Origin: Sphingomonas sp. LR60 | GTDB lineage: Bacteria > Pseudomonadota > Alphaproteobacteria > Sphingomonadales > Sphingomonadaceae | Direction of reading: 5' to 3' | Length of the DNA: 64,000 bases | Assembly: GCF_036855935.1 (NCBI RefSeq) | Contig: NZ_JASPFK010000001.1 | Span: forward strand, 3,350,501-3,414,500 | Shown: positions 56,114 through 64,000 of the stretch, piece after piece | Position numbering within the stretch: position 1 is the first letter of the stretch | How the letters are laid out: every line of letters starts with the position of its first letter | The notes under the pieces: model-generated | Databases searched by the model: none | Seen by the model: the letters and a program-made list of their open reading frames with translations, nothing else | Told to the model about the DNA's origin: nothing | Program-made: the position numbers and the translations under genes

Positions 56114-57430
56114 ATGACATCTTCCCGTCCGGCCGCGATCGCGGCCGAACTCCAGCGCGCGGTGTGGCGCTGGCACTTCTTCGCCGGCCTGCTCGTGCTG
56201 CCGTTCCTGCTATGGCTGGCCGTCACCGGCGCGCTCTATCTCTACAAGCCCGAGATCGAACGGCAGGTCTATGCCGACTGGATCCATATTACGCCGGGCC
56301 GTCCGACGCTGCCGCTCGATACGCTGGCGACGCGCGTCAGTGCATCGGTCGGCGGCGCGGTGACGCAGGTGCAGAAGCCCGCCGTCCTCGACGAAAGCTG
56401 GCGCGTTACCATGCGGCGCGCCGACGGCGACCTGCGGATGGCCTTCGTCGATCCGCATGACGCGCACGTCTTCGGCACCACCAATCCGGGTGGCGTGATG
56501 CAGACCGTCAAGCATCTCCACAGCCTCGCGATCACTGGCTGGGTCGGCAATTGGTTGATCGAGATCGCCGCCGGCTGGTCGATCATCCTCGTCGTCAGCG
56601 GGCTGTACCTGTGGTGGGGGCGCGGACGAACGGTGACGGTGCGCGGTCGTGCGAGCGGGCGGCTGTTCTGGCGCGATCTCCACGCTGTAACCGGACTGTT
56701 TGCGGGCGGGTTGATCCTGTTTCTCGCGCTCAGTGGGATGCCGTGGAGCGCGGTGTGGGGGCACAACGTCCAGGCCGGGGTCGCCGGTGCGGGCTGGGGT
56801 CGCCCGGCCGCACCCGGCGGCGAGGGGCACGCCGGGCACGACCTGCCGTGGTCGCTTCAGCAACATGCGATGCCGATGGGACATGACGGCCAGCGTATTT
56901 CCGCCGACCGCGCGCTGGCGGCGGCACAGGCGCGCAATATGGCGCCCGACTGGACGCTGACGTGGCCGGAGGGACCCGGCGCGCCGTATCTGGTCAGCGC
57001 CGCACTCGGGCCATCGGAGGCAGCGCATGTGGTCTATGTCGACGCCGGAAACGGACGGGTAATGCAGGACGCCGGCTTCAGGGACTTCGGCCGCCCCGGT
57101 CAGGTAATCGAGTGGAGCGCCGCGGTCCATCAGGGCAAGGAATATGGCGAGGCGAACCGGCTGATCATGCTGTTCGCCTGCGCCGCGCTCGCGTTGCTGA
57201 CGATCACCGCGCCGGTGATGTGGTGGAAGCGGGGCCCGCGCGGACGAACCACACTCCCGGATGCGCGGACCGGCACCGGGTTGCTGGCGATCATGGGCGT
57301 GGCGGGATTGCTCTTCCCGCTGACCGGGCTGACGATGCTCGCCGCGCTCGGCTATGGTCGGATCAAGGCCGTCGTCGGCGCGGCTCAGGCGAGCCGTGCG
57401 CGGAAGAGCTGGCCCTCCTCCACGACATAG
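56114..57430 (+). CDS. PepSY-TM family membrane protein
   Basis: 438 residues with four main membrane segments and PepSY domains in the periplasmic loops. AVWRWHFFAGLLVLPFLLWLAVTGALYLYKPEIE is the family opening. MQTVKHLHSLAITGWVGNWLIEIAAGW carries a conserved His; WRDLHAVTGLFAGGLILFLALSGMPW and WSAAVHQGKEYGEANRLIML follow. Related proteins act as ferric-siderophore or copper reductases near TonB receptors. A His-rich stretch (GGEGHAGHDLPWSLQQHAMP) may bind metal. The last 46 bases overlap the opposite MFS gene. Confidence 0.88.
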   Translation: MTSSRPAAIAAELQRAVWRWHFFAGLLVLPFLLWLAVTGALYLYKPEIERQVYADWIHITPGRPTLPLDTLATRVSASVGGAVTQVQKPAVLDESWRVTMRRADGDLRMAFVDPHDAHVFGTTNPGGVMQTVKHLHSLAITGWVGNWLIEIAAGWSIILVVSGLYLWWGRGRTVTVRGRASGRLFWRDLHAVTGLFAGGLILFLALSGMPWSAVWGHNVQAGVAGAGWGRPAAPGGEGHAGHDLPWSLQQHAMPMGHDGQRISADRALAAAQARNMAPDWTLTWPEGPGAPYLVSAALGPSEAAHVVYVDAGNGRVMQDAGFRDFGRPGQVIEWSAAVHQGKEYGEANRLIMLFACAALALLTITAPVMWWKRGPRGRTTLPDARTGTGLLAIMGVAGLLFPLTGLTMLAALGYGRIKAVVGAAQASRARKSWPSSTT

Positions 57431-58605
57431 ACGATCACGAACGCGGCGATGCCGATCGCGAGATAGCCGAGCGTCAGCGGCAGCGTGGTGCCGGCATAGG
57501 ATTGGCCGATCGCCGATCCGACCAGCACCGCGCCGACGCTGGTGATGAAGCCCTGCACCGACGACGCGGTGCCCGCGATCCGTCCGACCGGCTCCATCGC
57601 CATCGCGCCGAAGTTCGATCCGCACAGGCCGATGCAGGTCATGCTGAGCGACTGGAAGACCATGTAGCTGACCAGCGTCTCCCAGCCCATCCAGACGACC
57701 GACAGGTGCAGCATCGAGAGGACGATCAGGGCGATCACCGCGGTCTGCGAGATCAGCCGCGTGCCTAGCCGCTCGACCAGCCGGCTGTTCATGAACGACG
57801 CCACGCCCATTGCGCCTGCGCAGATTGCGAACAGCACGGTGAAGCGGTCGCCCGCGCCGAATTCGTCGACGAACACCTGCTGCGCCGAGGAGACGAACGC
57901 GATGATTCCGCCGAACGTCAGCGAGGCGGCAAGCGCATAGCCGAGCGAATAGCGGTTGGTGAGCGTCAGACGGTAGCTGCTGGAAAGATTGGTGAGCGAA
58001 ATCTCCGTGCGGCGTTCGACCGGCAGCGTCTCGGGAAGCCGCATCAACGTCCAGACCAGCACCAACCCCGCAAAGCCGCCGAGCGCGTAGAAGACAAACC
58101 GCCACGGCCCGATCACCAGCAGCCCCTGCCCGATCGTCGGCGCGAGGATCGGCACGAGGAAGAAGATCATCTGCGCCACCGACATGGTGCGCGCCATCGC
58201 GCGACCCGAGGCATTGTCGCGCACCACCGCCACCGCGATCACGCGGGTCGAGGCGGACATCAACCCCTGCAACACGCGCGCGCCGAGCAGCGCGGCGAAG
58301 GTCGCGGACGCCGCGGCGAACACGCTCGCCCCGACGAAGCCGATCAGCGTCGCGACCAGCACCGGCTTGCGCCCGTAGCGATCGGCGAGCGGGCCATAAA
58401 GCAATTGCCCGACGCCGAACCCCAGCACATAGGCGGTCACCACCCATTGCCGATGGTTCGCCTGATCGATCGCGAGATCGCGGCCGATATCGGCGAGCGC
58501 GGGGAGCATCAGGTCGACGCCCAAGGCATTCACCGCCATGACCGCCGCGACGAAGATGACGAACTCGGTCGCGTTCATGCCCGGAGGCGCGGCGTGGGGC
58601 TTCAT
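57385..58605 (-). CDS. Bcr/CflA-type MFS drug-efflux transporter
   Basis: 406 residues, twelve membrane helices. ATG 58605 (MKPHAAPPGMNATEFVIF) is the chosen start; a longer frame upstream has no family support. DLMLPALADIGRDLAIDQAN, the loop GPLADRYGRKPVL (MFS motif A) and GARVLQGLMSASTRVIAVAVVRD (motif C region) mark the Bcr/CflA group, which exports drugs such as bicyclomycin or small metabolites. The 3' end overlaps the PepSY gene. Confidence 0.9.
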   Translation of the reverse strand: MKPHAAPPGMNATEFVIFVAAVMAVNALGVDLMLPALADIGRDLAIDQANHRQWVVTAYVLGFGVGQLLYGPLADRYGRKPVLVATLIGFVGASVFAAASATFAALLGARVLQGLMSASTRVIAVAVVRDNASGRAMARTMSVAQMIFFLVPILAPTIGQGLLVIGPWRFVFYALGGFAGLVLVWTLMRLPETLPVERRTEISLTNLSSSYRLTLTNRYSLGYALAASLTFGGIIAFVSSAQQVFVDEFGAGDRFTVLFAICAGAMGVASFMNSRLVERLGTRLISQTAVIALIVLSMLHLSVVWMGWETLVSYMVFQSLSMTCIGLCGSNFGAMAMEPVGRIAGTASSVQGFITSVGAVLVGSAIGQSYAGTTLPLTLGYLAIGIAAFVIVYVVEEGQLFRARLA

Positions 58606-58622
58606 GGAATTCAGGTCCGTTC

Positions 58623-59804
58623 TCAATCGAATGGCCGGTCGATACTCGGTTGCGGCTCGGTAAACCACGCCGCTCCAGCGTTCGTGACGTAGAAATGATC
58701 CTCCAAGCGGATGCCGAAGCGGCCGGGAACGACGATCATCGGTTCGTTGGAAAAGCACATGCCAGGGGCAAGCGGAGTCTTGTCGCCGCGCACCAGATAG
58801 GCGGGCTCGTGGATCGACAGCCCGATCCCGTGCCCGGTACGGTGCGGCAGCCCGGGCAGGCGATAGTCCGGCCCCAGCCCCTCACGCACCAGCACCGCGC
58901 GGGCCGCGGCGTCGATATCCTCGCAGGGCACGCCGGGCGCGACTGCGGCGAAAGCGGCCGCTTGCGCGGCGTGTTCGATGTCCCAGATCGCGCGCACTTC
59001 GTCGGCGACCGTGCCGAACGCATAAGTGCGGGTTAGGTCGGAATGATAGCCGTGGACGCGGCAACCCGTGTCGACCAGCACCAGATCACCCTCCGCCAGC
59101 GCGCGGTCGCCGGGCAGCCCGTGCGGATAGGCGGTCGCCTGCCCGAACTGCACCGCACAGAAGTACGACGGCCCGCCGCCGATCGCGCGGTGCGCATCGT
59201 CGATGAACCGCACCACCTCGCTTTCGCGGATGCCGGGCCGCAGGATGCGTGCGGCGGCGGCATGGACCGCCAGCGTCATCTGCATCGCCTGCGTCATCAG
59301 CGCGATCTCCGCGGGCGACTTGAGCATCCGGCAGCCGTCGATCGCGGGCGCGCCATCGACGGTCTCCAGCCTCGCCCCCGCGAGTCGCCGCGCCCAGCCG
59401 TAGAAGAGCATCGGATCAAGCGCGAGCGTCGACCCGGAGGGCAGCGCATCGGCGACGAGCGCGACCGGGTCCTCATCCTCTTCCCACAGCGCGAGGTCGG
59501 CGGAGATGGCGAGTTCGGCCTCCAGCGAGCCGCGCTCGAACGCCGGACAGATCAGCCGCGGCGTGCCGGTAACGGGCAGGAGCAGCGCGACCAGCCGCTC
59601 GCTCGGGCTCCACGGCACACCGGTGAAGTAGTGAAGCGACGGGCCGGCCTGCACCAGCAGCGCATCGGCGCCCAACTCGGCGGTCAGCGCACGGGCACGC
59701 TCCAGCCGCGCATTGCGCTCTGCCACATCGATCGGTGGTGCCTTATTCGCCCAGGGAGTGATGGCGGCAAGTTCCGCCGCCGCGCTGGATCCGCCGATCG
59801 TCAT
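58623..59804 (-). CDS. M24-family aminopeptidase (Xaa-Pro type)
   Basis: 393 residues from ATG 59804 (MTIGGSSAAAELAAITPWAN). The N-terminal creatinase-like domain is followed by the pita-bread catalytic domain. All five metal ligands are visible: LVDTGCRVHGYHSDLTRTYAFG (two Asp), HRTGHGIGLSIHEP (His), FSNEPMIVVPG (Glu) and RLEDHFYVTN (Glu). It should remove N-terminal residues before proline in the cytoplasm. It precedes the MFS gene by 17 bases in the same direction. Confidence 0.92.
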   Translation of the reverse strand: MTIGGSSAAAELAAITPWANKAPPIDVAERNARLERARALTAELGADALLVQAGPSLHYFTGVPWSPSERLVALLLPVTGTPRLICPAFERGSLEAELAISADLALWEEDEDPVALVADALPSGSTLALDPMLFYGWARRLAGARLETVDGAPAIDGCRMLKSPAEIALMTQAMQMTLAVHAAAARILRPGIRESEVVRFIDDAHRAIGGGPSYFCAVQFGQATAYPHGLPGDRALAEGDLVLVDTGCRVHGYHSDLTRTYAFGTVADEVRAIWDIEHAAQAAAFAAVAPGVPCEDIDAAARAVLVREGLGPDYRLPGLPHRTGHGIGLSIHEPAYLVRGDKTPLAPGMCFSNEPMIVVPGRFGIRLEDHFYVTNAGAAWFTEPQPSIDRPFD

Positions 59805-59928
59805 GCCACGCTCCGTCAAAATGGGTCAGCCTGCCGAAACAACGGCGGACAATAACATAGGTGGTTACCGCTTCTTTACTTCTCGCTCCCTAAATCGGCG
59901 GCAGGGAAGAAAAGAAGAGAGAAGGGCC

Positions 59929-60227
59929 ATGGCATCCAAACCGCTGATCGACAACCGTCGCGAGACCCGCGTTCCGGCCGAGTGCCGTGGCCTGGCACGG
60001 CTGGCAATTTCGATCGAAATCCTCGACGCCTCGGCGGCGGGACTGCGCGCGCGTACCGCGATGACGCTGATTTCGGGCACGTTGCTGAAGCTGAGCTTGC
60101 CCGGTGGTGCGGAGCGTCACGCGCGCATTGCATGGGTCGATGATCAAATCTTCGGCTGTGAGTTCATGAAGCCGTTGAACAGCAAGGAACTGCGTGATCT
60201 GGTCGATGCGACCACCAACGCCGCGCC

Positions 60228-60246
<19 letters not shown>
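59929..60246 (+). CDS. Single-domain PilZ protein (c-di-GMP binding)
   Basis: 105 residues from ATG 59929, behind GAAGGG. The frame is open upstream but without a ribosome site. PilZ signatures: NRRETRVPAECRG (RxxxR) and EILDASAAGLRAR (D-x-S-x-x-G), spaced about 25 residues apart, then GTLLKLSLPGGAERHARIAWV. It probably binds cyclic di-GMP and acts on a partner; none is adjacent. Its end overlaps glgX by 19 bases, tail to tail. Confidence 0.87.

Positions 60247-64000
<3,754 letters not shown>

Noticed and set aside
55684..56460. A single 258-residue protein from the GTG at 55684
   Set aside because: Its second half is out of frame with, and overlaps, the conserved PepSY gene. A one-base repair gives a family-like end at 56066.

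Overview
The window is GC-rich, densely packed chromosomal DNA from an alphaproteobacterium, most likely a sphingomonad (Sphingomonas or a close relative). This is inferred from gene content: mipZ next to a J-domain gene, NodT/CzcA-type efflux sets, a large TonB-dependent receptor, glycan hydrolases with their own transport genes, CtrA-like TTAACCAT sites and the intergenic palindromes common in this order. No rRNA, tRNA, IS element, prophage or CRISPR array was found.

Layout. 1-156: start of an exported protein leaving the left edge. 415-8540: a MacB-like tripartite ABC efflux operon (TolC, FtsX-type permease, ATPase, HlyD adaptor), read leftwards, facing a two-component system whose NtrC-like regulator has a degenerate AAA+ domain; two palindromic operator-like sites lie between them. 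8948-14838: a GH89 alpha-N-acetylglucosaminidase overlapping an HGSNAT-like membrane acetyltransferase, then a shared terminator and a TonB-dependent receptor. 15053-22984: a CzcCBA-type RND metal-efflux operon with a divergent OmpR/HK pair. 22988-26761: a CocE-like hydrolase divergent from a Tat-exported GH29 fucosidase. 27108-32089: a glycine-zipper protein, a polysaccharide flippase, and a three-gene TadE/TadE/TadG-like cluster. 32234-35764: an ECF sigma factor and RskA-type anti-sigma, divergent from two paralogous Tat-exported ferritin-like proteins. 35992-37386: an O-antigen ligase/polymerase. 37617-51603: mostly housekeeping genes (queA, cyclophilin, coaD, ispA, xseB, panC, mipZ, J-domain, phosphohexomutase, Crp-type regulator, murA, threonine synthase, homoserine dehydrogenase), plus a candidate small RNA at about 50893-50983. 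51716-60246: mixed genes (beta-propeller-like protein, PaiB-type, OPT transporter, OsmC, PepSY, MFS, M24 peptidase, PilZ). 60228-64000: a glycogen operon read leftwards (glgA, pgm, glgX).

The most interesting points are these. (i) GH89 and an HGSNAT-like acetyltransferase are joined by a 4-base overlap, a bacterial arrangement resembling the lysosomal heparan pathway. (ii) An ECF/RskA module faces twin exported diiron ferritin-like proteins. (iii) The intergenic candidate sRNA carries an anti-Shine-Dalgarno stretch. (iv) Nested perfect hairpins precede the TonB receptor. (v) Five genes are each broken by one missing base in a short C/G homopolymer, always in the same direction, which looks like a systematic sequence error rather than five mutations. 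Restoring one base in each gives full, family-like proteins.
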